From Acidobacteriota bacterium (GTDB lineage: Bacteria > Acidobacteriota > Blastocatellia > Pyrinomonadales > Pyrinomonadaceae): a stretch of DNA of 64,000 bases. The position numbers and the translations under genes are program-made. Location: positions 1,249,501 to 1,313,500 of the forward strand of contig JADKBM010000011.1 of assembly GCA_016715115.1 (NCBI GenBank), in the 5' to 3' direction. Shown here piece after piece: positions 54,966 through 63,593 of the stretch; positions within the stretch are counted from its first letter, which is position 1, and the number at the start of each line of letters is the position of its first letter. A model generated the notes under the pieces. The model was not told the origin of the DNA, made no database searches, and saw nothing but the letters and a program-made list of their open reading frames with translations.

Positions 54966-55427
54966 TTAATCGACGATCTTGGCCTTTTCGGCTTCTGCCC
55001 AGTCGCAGAGCGTTTTGATCTGAGACTCGCTCAATGCCGCGTCGCGATGAATCCATAGATAAGACGGCAAAGGCATCTCGGCGGATTTGACCTGATTGCA
55101 GATCTCGTCGAGTTTCTTGCGTTTTCGTCGCGGTTCGAACGTGTTCCATTTTGAGAAATTTAGCTCGCGGCGGCCCTCCGTGATATGATCGGCAAGAAAC
55201 CACGCCGCCGGCTGAATCCTGGAATACCAAGGGTAGGCCGTGTCGTTCGAATGACAGTCCTTGCAGGAAGTGCTCAGGATCCTCGCGACCTCATCGGGAA
55301 TCTGCGTGCCCGACTCGATCGACTCCGATGCGACGACCGGCGGATTCGTAAAATCCGGACGAACGAACTGAATCGCGATGAAGGCGATGAACAGGATTGC
55401 GAAAACGGTCAAGATTGCTTTCTTCAT
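54966..55427 (-). CDS. Heme-binding-domain protein (Haem_bd)
   Basis: 153 residues with an N-terminal membrane anchor (ILTVFAILFIAFIAIQFV) and one c-type heme motif C55-KD-C58-H59 in STSCKDCHSND, followed by YPWYSRIQPAAWFLADHITEGRRELNFSKW, the body of the Haem_bd family (described, not quoted in full). A periplasmic monoheme protein, probably in electron transfer or redox sensing. ATG 55427 starts the anchor; longer frames run into repeat-like sequence (ACGAATCTCACGAATGGC). Confidence 0.85.
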   Translation of the reverse strand: MKKAILTVFAILFIAFIAIQFVRPDFTNPPVVASESIESGTQIPDEVARILSTSCKDCHSNDTAYPWYSRIQPAAWFLADHITEGRRELNFSKWNTFEPRRKRKKLDEICNQVKSAEMPLPSYLWIHRDAALSESQIKTLCDWAEAEKAKIVD

Positions 55428-55625
55428 AGTTTGGATTTGTTGCGACCTTTTCCCGAGGATTTTGCCACGAATTTCACGAATCTCACGAATGGCCTCGCGC
55501 GCTGAGCACGTAGTTTTTGAGAAAACAAGCAAAGCGAAGCCGACGACCTCGCGCGGTTTGCGTCCACGGAGAACATTCTGAGGTCAACGCTTTCGCCAAC
55601 TCAGAGCGCGAAAACAACTCACGAT

Positions 55626-56090
55626 ATGAACGAACTGACTCAACTCGACCTCAATTCAAAAACCGAAAAGACCGCGACCCGGATTCTCGGCGAAACCGGC
55701 GAAGGCCTTGCCGCGGAATTTCTTGTTAGACGCGGGATGCGCATCGTCTGTTCCAATTTTACCGTTCCCATCGGCCGAAACCTGCGCGGCGCGGCCGTCA
55801 CCGGCGAGATCGACATCGTCGCGCTCGACGGCGACGTCCTTTGCTTTGTCGAGGTCAAGACCCGAACTTCGGCCGACTTCGCATCGCCCGTGACGGCCGT
55901 CGACCTCAAGAAACAGCGGCAGATCATACGCACCGCACGGATCTACCGCAAGATCTTCGGAGTCGAACAGATGCGTTACCGCTACGATGCGGTCGCCGTC
56001 GTCGCCGGCGAGAGGCCGTCGATCGAGCATTTTAGGAACTATTGGAACGAAGCCAAGTTCCGACGAAAAAACTGGGACCGTCATTTCTGA
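55626..56090 (+). CDS. yraN: YraN family protein (UPF0102), endonuclease-like fold
   Basis: 154 residues with the restriction-endonuclease-like fold of UPF0102: GETGEGLAAEFLVRRG, then the catalytic-looking GEIDIVALDGD (E61, D63) and FVEVKTR (E76, K78), then AVDLKKQRQIIRTARIY. Proposed to act on DNA, but the exact role is unsettled. Its last about 30 codons fall inside the first copy of a 338-bp tandem repeat, whose later copies repeat this gene end downstream. Confidence 0.9.
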   Translation: MNELTQLDLNSKTEKTATRILGETGEGLAAEFLVRRGMRIVCSNFTVPIGRNLRGAAVTGEIDIVALDGDVLCFVEVKTRTSADFASPVTAVDLKKQRQIIRTARIYRKIFGVEQMRYRYDAVAVVAGERPSIEHFRNYWNEAKFRRKNWDRHF

Positions 56091-56838
56091 ACGCCGAACT
56101 TCTCGCGGTCGAGTTCGCCGAGTTCCGCGATCCTCGTCATCAGATGATCGGCGATCTCCTTGTCCTCGCCGAACCAGAAACGTAACGTTGTGGGCGATTT
56201 TGCCACGCATTTCACGAATCTCACGAATGGCTTGCGTCCGAGACACGTTGCATCCCAAAAAAGCACACAAGCCGTGGACGAGGTGGCGTGACAAGTCAAA
56301 GCTCTCGCAAGTTCAACCCCGCTTGCGTGAACGCCGTCGTCGCCGGCGAGAGGCCGTCGATCGAGCATTTCAGGAACTATTGGAACGAAGCCAAGTTCCG
56401 ACGAAAAAACTGGGACCGTCATTTCTGAACGCCGAACTTCTCGCGGTCGAGTTCGCCGAGTTCCGCGATCCTCGTCATCAGATGATCGGCGATCTCCTTG
56501 TCCTCGCCGAACCAGAAACGTAACGTTGTGGGCGATTTTGCCACGCATTTCACGAATCTCACGAATGGCTTGCGTCCGAAACACGTTGCATCCAAAAAAA
56601 GCACACAAGCCGTGGACGTTGTGACGTGACAAGTCAAAGCTCTCGCAAGTTCAACCCCGCTTGCGTAAACGCCGTCGTCGCCGGCGAGAGGCCGTCGATC
56701 GAGCATTTCAGGAATTACTGGAACGAAGCCAAGTTCCGACGAAAAAACTGGGACCGTCATTTCTGAACTCCGAACTTCGCGCGGTCGAGTTCGCCGAGTT
56801 CGGCGATCTTCGTCATCAGATGATCGGCGATCTCCTTG
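55995..56838. repeat. 338-bp tandem repeat duplicating yraN and plsC gene tails
   Basis: The sequence GCCGTCGTCGCCGGCGAGAG recurs at 55995, 56333 and 56671, an exact 338-base period. Each unit holds the last about 30 codons of yraN, then (antisense) about 35 codons of the acyltransferase C-terminus, then about 150 bases of spacer with CACGAATCTCACGAATGGC. The third copy is partial and runs into the true plsC gene. Copies differ by a few substitutions. In copies 1 and 2 the plsC piece lacks about 16 codons present in the real gene (between FGED and KEIADHL). Confidence 0.9.
56091..56210 (-). pseudogene. Duplicated C-terminal fragment of plsC (copy 1)
   Basis: On the minus strand this segment encodes LRFWFGEDKEIADHLMTRIA then ELGELDREKFGVQK, matching the acyltransferase C-terminus of the gene at 56757-57623 except for an internal loss of about 16 residues. 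A second copy lies about 338 bases further right (about 56429-56548). No start or catalytic part is present. Confidence 0.75.
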
Positions 56839-57623
56839 TGCGTCCGCAGGCGATCCGACTTTTCATAAAACTCCGAAAGATCGACGTCCTCTCCGAACCA
56901 GATTCGCACCTTTTCGCCGCCCGTCCAGTTTCCGAGGATCTGTTTCGGCAGGTCATTGCCCAGCCCGGCGATGAAAACCGGTATGACCTGCGGCTGCGCC
57001 TTGCGGATGACGGCGCCGACGCCTGGCTGCGCGGGCAGGAAATTGTACGGATCGCCGTCGAGGTTGCGCTTGCCTTCGGGATGAAAGCCGATGACGGTCG
57101 ACTTCCCTTCGGACGCGATGCGGATCAGTTCGGCGAGGCTGAACTTGTCGAACTCACGTTTTTCCGCCTCTTTCGCCTCGCGAAAGAACGGCGGATACAT
57201 CGACCACCAGCCCATCACGAGATTCACGAACCAGCCGACCGGCGAGGTATAGAAGAACTTCGCACGAACCGGGAAAAACAGTTTTACGGGACGCGACGTC
57301 TGGCGGAATATGACGCTCGAAACGACGTACATATCGAAGAAAGACCGATGGTTCGCGACCAGCAGGAGCGGCTTTTCGATCGAGGAGTTCGCGACGTTCT
57401 CGATACCGAACACGTTCATCAGGTTGTACGTGCAGATCTTGATCCAGAGCGATCCGATGTGCCTTTGGCAAAAGCCCCAGAAACTCTTCCACGCCCCGCG
57501 GTTCATCGCGTACGTGAGGCGGAATCCGAGCCGCTCGGTCAGGTTGAGCACCGAAAGTTCCTTTGCCGACGGATACGGATCGAGCGCCGTCGTTTGTCTT
57601 GAAACCAGTTTTTCGTCGGACAT
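56757..57623 (-). CDS. plsC: 1-acyl-sn-glycerol-3-phosphate acyltransferase-like (PlsC)
   Basis: 288 residues, membrane-associated acyltransferase of phospholipid synthesis. Motif I NHRSFFD (N91, H92, D97), motif II around FPVRAKFFYTSPVGW, motif III FHPEGKRN and motif IV QVIPVFIAG are visible. A hydrophobic interfacial stretch lies before motif I. The 3' end is the source or a copy of the tandem-duplicated tail; its stop overlaps the copy-3 yraN tail on the other strand. Substrate head group cannot be fixed beyond the family. Confidence 0.88.
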   Translation of the reverse strand: MSDEKLVSRQTTALDPYPSAKELSVLNLTERLGFRLTYAMNRGAWKSFWGFCQRHIGSLWIKICTYNLMNVFGIENVANSSIEKPLLLVANHRSFFDMYVVSSVIFRQTSRPVKLFFPVRAKFFYTSPVGWFVNLVMGWWSMYPPFFREAKEAEKREFDKFSLAELIRIASEGKSTVIGFHPEGKRNLDGDPYNFLPAQPGVGAVIRKAQPQVIPVFIAGLGNDLPKQILGNWTGGEKVRIWFGEDVDLSEFYEKSDRLRTHKEIADHLMTKIAELGELDRAKFGVQK

Positions 57624-57755
57624 ATTCGATTAGCAAAGTCTAACACAAATGATTCTGCCGAAAAATTCGGTGGACAGGGGCCGAAGAAATGTGCAAAATT
57701 GCTTAACTGACCTTTGATTCTTGTCATTTCTGATTAACGATATCCGGAGAACCAA

Positions 57756-60665
57756 ATGAACCTTATTTTCTTGCGACTCGCCTTCGTTTCGGCGATCTTT
57801 CTTAGTCTTTCCTTGACCGTGACGGCGGCCGGCGACGTCTCGTCCGATGGCGTTTGGAGCGCGATCGACGACGCGTCGCTTCGCTCGACCGAGTCGGAGC
57901 GATCGCTGATACCGGGCGACTACCGAACTTTCAAACTCGGCAAGAACGCGCTCGAAACGATCCTAGGAAACGCGCCGCGCGAGTTTTCGAACGACGCGTC
58001 GGAGCGTGCGGTGATCCTGACGCTGCCGATGCCTGACGGTTCGTTTCAGCGTTTCAGGATCGAACGTTCACCGATCATCGAAGACGGGCTCGCAAAAAAG
58101 TACCCGGAACTCGCCCGAACCTATCGCGGCCAGGGGATCGATGACGTGACGGCGACCGTCAGGTTCGACTTTCTGCCAACCGGATTTCATTCGATGATCC
58201 TCTCGTCGCGCGGGACCGTTTTGGTCGATCCGTACTTCAAATCTGGCGACACTGAAAACTACATCAGCTACCGGAAATCGGACGCTCCGAAGCTCAATCC
58301 GTTCATCTGCGAATTCGAGGATGTCGAAAAGGCCGAGTTTCTTTCGGACGGGTTCGACGAGTATTTCAACGGCAACGACGAGGACGTCACATCGGGGACG
58401 CAGTTGCGCCAGTATCGCTTGGCGGTGGCGGCGACCGGCGAGTATACGGCCGTTTTCCGGCAGGCCGGAGATTCGGACGCCCAGGCGAAGACGCGCGCGC
58501 TGGAGCAGCAGGTTTTGATAATGAACCGCGTCAACGGCGTCTACGAGCGCGATCTCGCGATCCGTATGAACATCATCGCCAACAATGACCTTCTGATCTA
58601 CACCGACGGCGCGACGGATCCGTATACGAATTCAAGCGGTTCGACGATGCTGACCGAGAATACCAACAACCTCAATACTGTCATCCAAACCGCCAATTAC
58701 GACATCGGCCACGTGTTTTCAACCGGCGGCGGCGGCGTTGCGACGCTCAACGGACCCTGCGGCGCCAACAAGGCGCGCGGCGTGACGGGGCTGACGAACC
58801 CGGTCGGCGACCCCTTCGCGATCGATTACGTCGCCCACGAAATGGGCCACCAATGGGGCTCGAACCATACATTCAATGGCGCGGTCAGCAACTGTTCGGG
58901 CGGCAATCGCAGCGCCACGAACGCCTACGAACCCGGAAGCGGCGTGACGATAATGGCGTACGCCGGAATCTGCGGAAATCAGGATCTGGCGCGCAACAGC
59001 ATCGACACATTCCACGTCCGCAGTCTCGAGGTGATAGTCGCCTTCAGCCAGACCGGAGGCGGAAACGGTTGCGCCGCGACGACGGCGAGCGGCAACACGC
59101 CGCCGACCGTGTCGGTCGTCGGCGGTCCGAGTTTCAACATTCCGAAACAGACGCCGTTCACGCTGACCGCAACGGGCTCGGACGTCAACAACGATTCGCT
59201 GACGTACGATTGGCAGGAGTATAATCTCGGCGCTTCGACAACTGCCGTCCCGAACACCGATTCCGACGGGGTTGCGAAACCCATCTTCCGATCATATTTG
59301 CCGACGACGAGCGGAGCGCGCACCTTTCCTTCGCTTCCGTACATCCTGAACAACGCAAACGTTCCGCCATCGACGTTTTCCTGCAACCGCGCGACCCCCT
59401 GCCTGATCGGCGAACTTCTGCCGGCGATCACGCGGTCGATGGCGTTTCAGGTGATCGCCCGCGACAACCGTGCCAACGCCGGCGGGATCAACACCGCGAC
59501 GGCGACGGTCGCGGTCGACGGCAATTCCGGTCCGTTTGCCGTGACGTCGCCAAACACGGCGGTGTCGATTGCCGCCAATTCGGTCCAGACGATCACCTGG
59601 TCGGTCGCGAACACGACCGCCGCGCCGGTCAGCGCGACGAACGTCAAGATCACGCTTTCAACCGACGGCGGACAGACTTTCCCGAACGTCTTGGTCGCAA
59701 GCACTCCGAACGACGGAAGCGACGCCATCCTCATCCCGAACATTCCGACGACGACGGCACGCATCAAGGTCGAAGCAGTTGGCAACATTTTCTTTGATAT
59801 TTCCGATACGAATTTCACGATCACATCGGCTTCGGCAACGGGCCGCCGGTTCGTCGATTTCGACGGCGACGCGAAGACCGATATCTCGATCTTCCGTCCG
59901 TCGGTCAGCGAATGGTGGTATCTGCGTTCGAGTGACGGCGGCAACCGTGCGTTCCAGTTCGGGACGTCGACGGATACGCTGACGCCGGGAGATTTCACCG
60001 GCGACGGCAAGACGGATCTGGCCTTCTACCGCGCATCGGCCGGAACGTGGTATGTCTTTCGGAGCGAGAACGCGACCTTCTATTCGTTCCCGTTCGGCGC
60101 TGCCAACGACGTTCCCGCGCCCGGTGACTTTGACGGCGACGGCAAAACCGATGCCGCAGTTTTCCGGCCTTCGAACTCGACCTGGTACATACAGAATTCG
60201 GGCGGCGGGACGACGATCCAGGCGTTCGGCGCCGCGAACGACAAGCCGGTGGCCGCGGATTATGACGGCGACGGCAAGGATGACATCGCCATCTATCGGC
60301 CGGGATCAGGCCAGTGGTGGTTGAACCGTTCGACGGCCGGCATCATCGCCGTGACGTTCGGAACGAGCACCGACAAGACCGTTCAGGGCGATTACACGGG
60401 CGACGGCAAGGCCGACCTCGCGTTCTTCAGGAACGGCGAGTGGTTCGTGTTGAGAAGTGAGAACTCGACCTTCTATTCCTTCCCGTTCGGCATCTCGACC
60501 GACACGCCGGTTCCGGGAGACTACGACGGCGACGGCAAGTTCGACGGCGCTGTCTATCGCTCTTCGAACAACACTTGGTACGTCCAGAGGAGCACCGCCG
60601 GAACGCTGATCCAGGCCTTCGGCGCTGCGGGCGACATTGCAGTCCCGAACGCATTTGTCCGCTGA
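57756..60665 (+). CDS. Secreted reprolysin-like metalloprotease with FG-GAP/VCBS tail
   Basis: 969 residues. Signal peptide (FVSAIFLSLSLTVTAAG), a pro-region to about 200, then a metzincin-type zinc protease domain with HEMGHQWGSNH (H361, E362, H365, H371) and a downstream Met-turn candidate TIMAYAG. A middle beta-sandwich part (about 445-690) resembles Ig-like/K319-type domains. From about 698 come six FG-GAP/VCBS-like repeats of about 45 residues with calcium-binding-like DFDGDGKTD motifs. CGGAGAACCAA precedes the ATG. The same tail occurs in the next gene. Confidence 0.88.
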   Translation: MNLIFLRLAFVSAIFLSLSLTVTAAGDVSSDGVWSAIDDASLRSTESERSLIPGDYRTFKLGKNALETILGNAPREFSNDASERAVILTLPMPDGSFQRFRIERSPIIEDGLAKKYPELARTYRGQGIDDVTATVRFDFLPTGFHSMILSSRGTVLVDPYFKSGDTENYISYRKSDAPKLNPFICEFEDVEKAEFLSDGFDEYFNGNDEDVTSGTQLRQYRLAVAATGEYTAVFRQAGDSDAQAKTRALEQQVLIMNRVNGVYERDLAIRMNIIANNDLLIYTDGATDPYTNSSGSTMLTENTNNLNTVIQTANYDIGHVFSTGGGGVATLNGPCGANKARGVTGLTNPVGDPFAIDYVAHEMGHQWGSNHTFNGAVSNCSGGNRSATNAYEPGSGVTIMAYAGICGNQDLARNSIDTFHVRSLEVIVAFSQTGGGNGCAATTASGNTPPTVSVVGGPSFNIPKQTPFTLTATGSDVNNDSLTYDWQEYNLGASTTAVPNTDSDGVAKPIFRSYLPTTSGARTFPSLPYILNNANVPPSTFSCNRATPCLIGELLPAITRSMAFQVIARDNRANAGGINTATATVAVDGNSGPFAVTSPNTAVSIAANSVQTITWSVANTTAAPVSATNVKITLSTDGGQTFPNVLVASTPNDGSDAILIPNIPTTTARIKVEAVGNIFFDISDTNFTITSASATGRRFVDFDGDAKTDISIFRPSVSEWWYLRSSDGGNRAFQFGTSTDTLTPGDFTGDGKTDLAFYRASAGTWYVFRSENATFYSFPFGAANDVPAPGDFDGDGKTDAAVFRPSNSTWYIQNSGGGTTIQAFGAANDKPVAADYDGDGKDDIAIYRPGSGQWWLNRSTAGIIAVTFGTSTDKTVQGDYTGDGKADLAFFRNGEWFVLRSENSTFYSFPFGISTDTPVPGDYDGDGKFDGAVYRSSNNTWYVQRSTAGTLIQAFGAAGDIAVPNAFVR

Positions 60666-60686
60666 GAGTTCCTGTAATTCTCATCG

Positions 60687-60713
60687 AGGGCCGCCGACAT
60701 CGTTGGCGGCCCT
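60687..60713 (+). terminator. Rho-independent-like terminator
   Basis: AGGGCCGCC / GGCGGCCCT, 9-bp stem with a 9-base loop, followed by TTCGATT, about 22 bases after the stop of the metalloprotease gene. The T-run is short. Confidence 0.65.
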
Positions 60714-60880
60714 TTCGATTCGTTACTTTGTCTAATAATCCGCATCGGATTTCCTAATGTCGACACCGATTGTCGAAACCGCGATTTGCGAATAAATTAG
60801 AGGTGTCACGAGTTCCACCGGCGGCTCTTTCGGCGTTTGCCTGCGGACCGGTCATAGTTTACAAGCCAGATTACACATTT

Positions 60881-62956
60881 ATGTTGCGAACAAAACGATT
60901 CTATTCATTGACCGCTCTGATGATCGCGGTCTTCGGTTTCTCTGTTTTCCAGTACACGCGCGCGAACGCCGAGAATTCCGAGGTCTGGGTGTCCTTCGAT
61001 CAGAATGAACTGGCACAGATCCGGAACGGCCTCGTCGATGACCCGAGCGGACTGGCCGAAGCCAAAGTCGAGATGGCAATCGGCGGAATCGCCCTTCTGC
61101 GTCTGACGGAAGCTCAGATGGAATCGATGTCGCGCTTGATGCACGAGCATTTTCACAAATGCAGCGGCTTCATCGCGCATCCGAGCAAGGACGATGCGAT
61201 CGCCTCGGTCGAGGCGTTGCAGGCGGTCGACCCTTTGCAGCAATTCGTGACGTACACGATCGACAATCAGGCCGCGGTTTCGCCGATGCTCGCCGAAGCG
61301 AGCGAACTCCAGAACCGTCAGGCGATCATCGATCTTTCGGCGTTCCCGACCCGACGGCATAATCAACCGACGGGCCTTGATTCGGCAAACTGGATCAAGA
61401 ACAAATGGACCGCACTTGCCGCCGGTCGTTCCGACGTTACCGTTGAAAACTACGTGCATCCGGTGGCAACCACTCCGCAGCCGTCGATCGTGATGACTAT
61501 TCAGGGACAGACGCTCCCCGACGAGATCGTCGTTTTGGGCGCGCACCAGGATTCGATCAACACCGGCGGGGCGACCTTGAACGCGCCCGGCGCCGATGAC
61601 GACGCGTCCGGCGTCGCGAGCCTCACGGAAACGATCCGCGTGTTGATGGCAAAGGGCTTTCGCCCGAATCGGACGGTCAAGTTTATGGCCTACGCGGCCG
61701 AAGAGGTCGGGCTCAAGGGTTCGGGTGCGATCGCTCTCGACTACCGAAATCAAAACAAGAATGTCGTCGGCGTCGTGCAGCTCGATATGACGAATTACAA
61801 GGGATCGGCGTTCGACATCGTGCTGATGACCGATTTCTCAAATGCGGCCCAGAATCAGTTTGTACAAGACCTGGTCACGGCCTATCAGCCGTCGCTTTCG
61901 GTCGGCACATCGGTCTGCGGATACGGTTGCTCGGATCACGCTTCGTGGTTCAACCGCGGCTATCCGACGTCGATGCCGTTCGAATCGACGATGCAGACTT
62001 ACAACGGAACGATCCATTCGATCAACGACACGATATCGCAGAGCGGCAGCAACGCCAACCACGCTTTGAAATTCACGAAACTCGCGCTCTCGTTCGTCGG
62101 CGAACTTGCAAAAGGCTCGCTCGCGCCAACCGCGCGGGCTCCGTTCGACTTCGACGGCGACGCCAAGTCGGACATCTCGATCTTTCGTCCGGGCGTCGGC
62201 GAATGGTGGTATTTGCGGTCGAGCGACGGCGGCAACCGTGCGTTTCAGTTCGGGACCTCGACCGACACGCTGACGCCGGGCGATTTTACCGGCGACGGCA
62301 AGGCCGACCTCGCGTTCTTCCGACCGTCGAACGGTGAGTGGTTTGTCTTCCGGAGCGAGAACGCGACCTTTTACTCTTTCCCGTTCGGCGTTTCGACCGA
62401 CACGCCGGTTCCGGCGGACTACGACGGCGACAACAAAACGGACGCGGCGGTCTTCAGAGCTTCGAACTCGACTTGGTACATCCAGAGATCCGGCGGCGGA
62501 ACGACGATCCAGGCATTCGGCTCCGCGGGCGACAAACCGGTCGCGGCCGATTATGACGGCGACGGCAAAGCCGATATCGCGATCTATCGGCCAAGCGTCG
62601 GACAATGGTGGCTGAACCGTTCGACGTCCGGCGTCATCGCCGTGACTTTCGGAACGAGCACCGACAAGACGGTTCAGGGCGACTATACCGGCGACGGCAA
62701 GGCCGACCCGGCCTTTTTCCGAAACGGTGAATGGTTTGTTTTGAGAAGTGAAAACTCGACGTTCTATTCCTTCCCGTTCGGAATCTCGTCCGACACGCCG
62801 GTTCCCGGAGATTACGACGGCGACGGCAAGTACGACGGCGGGGTCTTTCGCTCGACGAACAGCACTTGGTACGTCCAGCGCTCGACGGCGGGAACTCTGA
62901 TCCAGGGCTTCGGCGCGAACGGCGACGTCGCGGTTCCCAGTTCGTCGGTACGCTGA
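60881..62956 (+). CDS. Secreted M28 aminopeptidase with FG-GAP/VCBS tail
   Basis: 691 residues from ATG 60881, which starts a signal peptide (SLTALMIAVFGFSVFQYTRA). The M28 domain (about 165-410) has the two-zinc site of the Vibrio/Aeromonas-type aminopeptidase: H222 in LGAHQDS, Asp in GADDDASG, EE in YAAEEVGL, Asp in VQLDMTN and a final His in TIHSINDT. The Cys pair CGYGC matches the disulfide of that group. From about 420 the tail is six FG-GAP-like repeats almost identical to those of the preceding protease. Probably a surface or secreted exopeptidase working with it on protein. Confidence 0.9.
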   Translation: MLRTKRFYSLTALMIAVFGFSVFQYTRANAENSEVWVSFDQNELAQIRNGLVDDPSGLAEAKVEMAIGGIALLRLTEAQMESMSRLMHEHFHKCSGFIAHPSKDDAIASVEALQAVDPLQQFVTYTIDNQAAVSPMLAEASELQNRQAIIDLSAFPTRRHNQPTGLDSANWIKNKWTALAAGRSDVTVENYVHPVATTPQPSIVMTIQGQTLPDEIVVLGAHQDSINTGGATLNAPGADDDASGVASLTETIRVLMAKGFRPNRTVKFMAYAAEEVGLKGSGAIALDYRNQNKNVVGVVQLDMTNYKGSAFDIVLMTDFSNAAQNQFVQDLVTAYQPSLSVGTSVCGYGCSDHASWFNRGYPTSMPFESTMQTYNGTIHSINDTISQSGSNANHALKFTKLALSFVGELAKGSLAPTARAPFDFDGDAKSDISIFRPGVGEWWYLRSSDGGNRAFQFGTSTDTLTPGDFTGDGKADLAFFRPSNGEWFVFRSENATFYSFPFGVSTDTPVPADYDGDNKTDAAVFRASNSTWYIQRSGGGTTIQAFGSAGDKPVAADYDGDGKADIAIYRPSVGQWWLNRSTSGVIAVTFGTSTDKTVQGDYTGDGKADPAFFRNGEWFVLRSENSTFYSFPFGISSDTPVPGDYDGDGKYDGGVFRSTNSTWYVQRSTAGTLIQGFGANGDVAVPSSSVR

Positions 62957-63056
62957 CGGGTCCTTGAACGCGGCAGGTTACGGCAAACCTGTCGATTCCC
63001 GGCGGAGCCCCCGCGAAACTGAGGATCCCGTCATCTGCAGACAGTGGAGGCAAGTT

Positions 63057-63446
63057 ATGATGATTCGACCTCAGAGCATGATCAACGCCTGGGCTTTTTC
63101 CATCGGCTATTGGCCATCGGAGATGACGGCTGTCGTGTTGTTGCGCAACGGTCAAATTGAAGAGAAGATTGTCTTGAAGGACTCGGCACGAATCTTCTTG
63201 GATGATCCCCAGGCCGGGGTGAAACTGCAAGACGCGGCCCGCGCCTGCCGGGATTATATGTGCGATCGGTTCGGCGGCCAACATAACATCGGCGTCGAAC
63301 TGACGCGCATTGGCTGGGTATTGGCGGCTGTCCTTGATGATTACACGATTGTGGCGATCGCCGAACCGGGTCCCTATCCTCCGATGGTTGACAAGTGGCT
63401 AAAGCGTATGGCGAGTCTTTTGACATCGTCGGCCTACGCCACGTGA
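63057..63446 (+). CDS. Hypothetical protein, 129 aa
   Basis: A cytosolic-looking protein with no signal or membrane helix. GGAGG (63046-63050) stands six bases before ATG 63057, so the start is well supported; the longer frame is not. It has alternating strands and helices (INAWAFSIGYWPSEMTAVVL, GWVLAAVLDDYTIVAIAEPG) and a Cys pair (ARACRDYMCDR). No family recognised. Confidence 0.65.
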   Translation: MMIRPQSMINAWAFSIGYWPSEMTAVVLLRNGQIEEKIVLKDSARIFLDDPQAGVKLQDAARACRDYMCDRFGGQHNIGVELTRIGWVLAAVLDDYTIVAIAEPGPYPPMVDKWLKRMASLLTSSAYAT

Positions 63447-63593
63447 ACCGGGGAATTCGAAACCGAAATCGCACTCGCGAGTCGTCGCGTTCAGGACTTT
63501 TTCGCTGATCGCCGACGGCGCACTTGCGGCGTTTGGCGGGCTGATGATCCGCTCGGACTCGACGCGATCAGCTTCCACCAGAAGGAGTACAGA

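Noticed and set aside
56081..56632. 183-residue minus-strand frame across the tandem repeat
   Set aside because: A chimera of duplicated plsC tail, antisense yraN and spacer; its only recognisable part is the copied C-terminus.
55995..56838. Possible CRISPR-like array (regular repeats)
   Set aside because: The unit is 338 bases, contains gene tails and has no short-repeat/unique-spacer pattern. The 7-, 9- and 69-base arrays likewise have no spacers.
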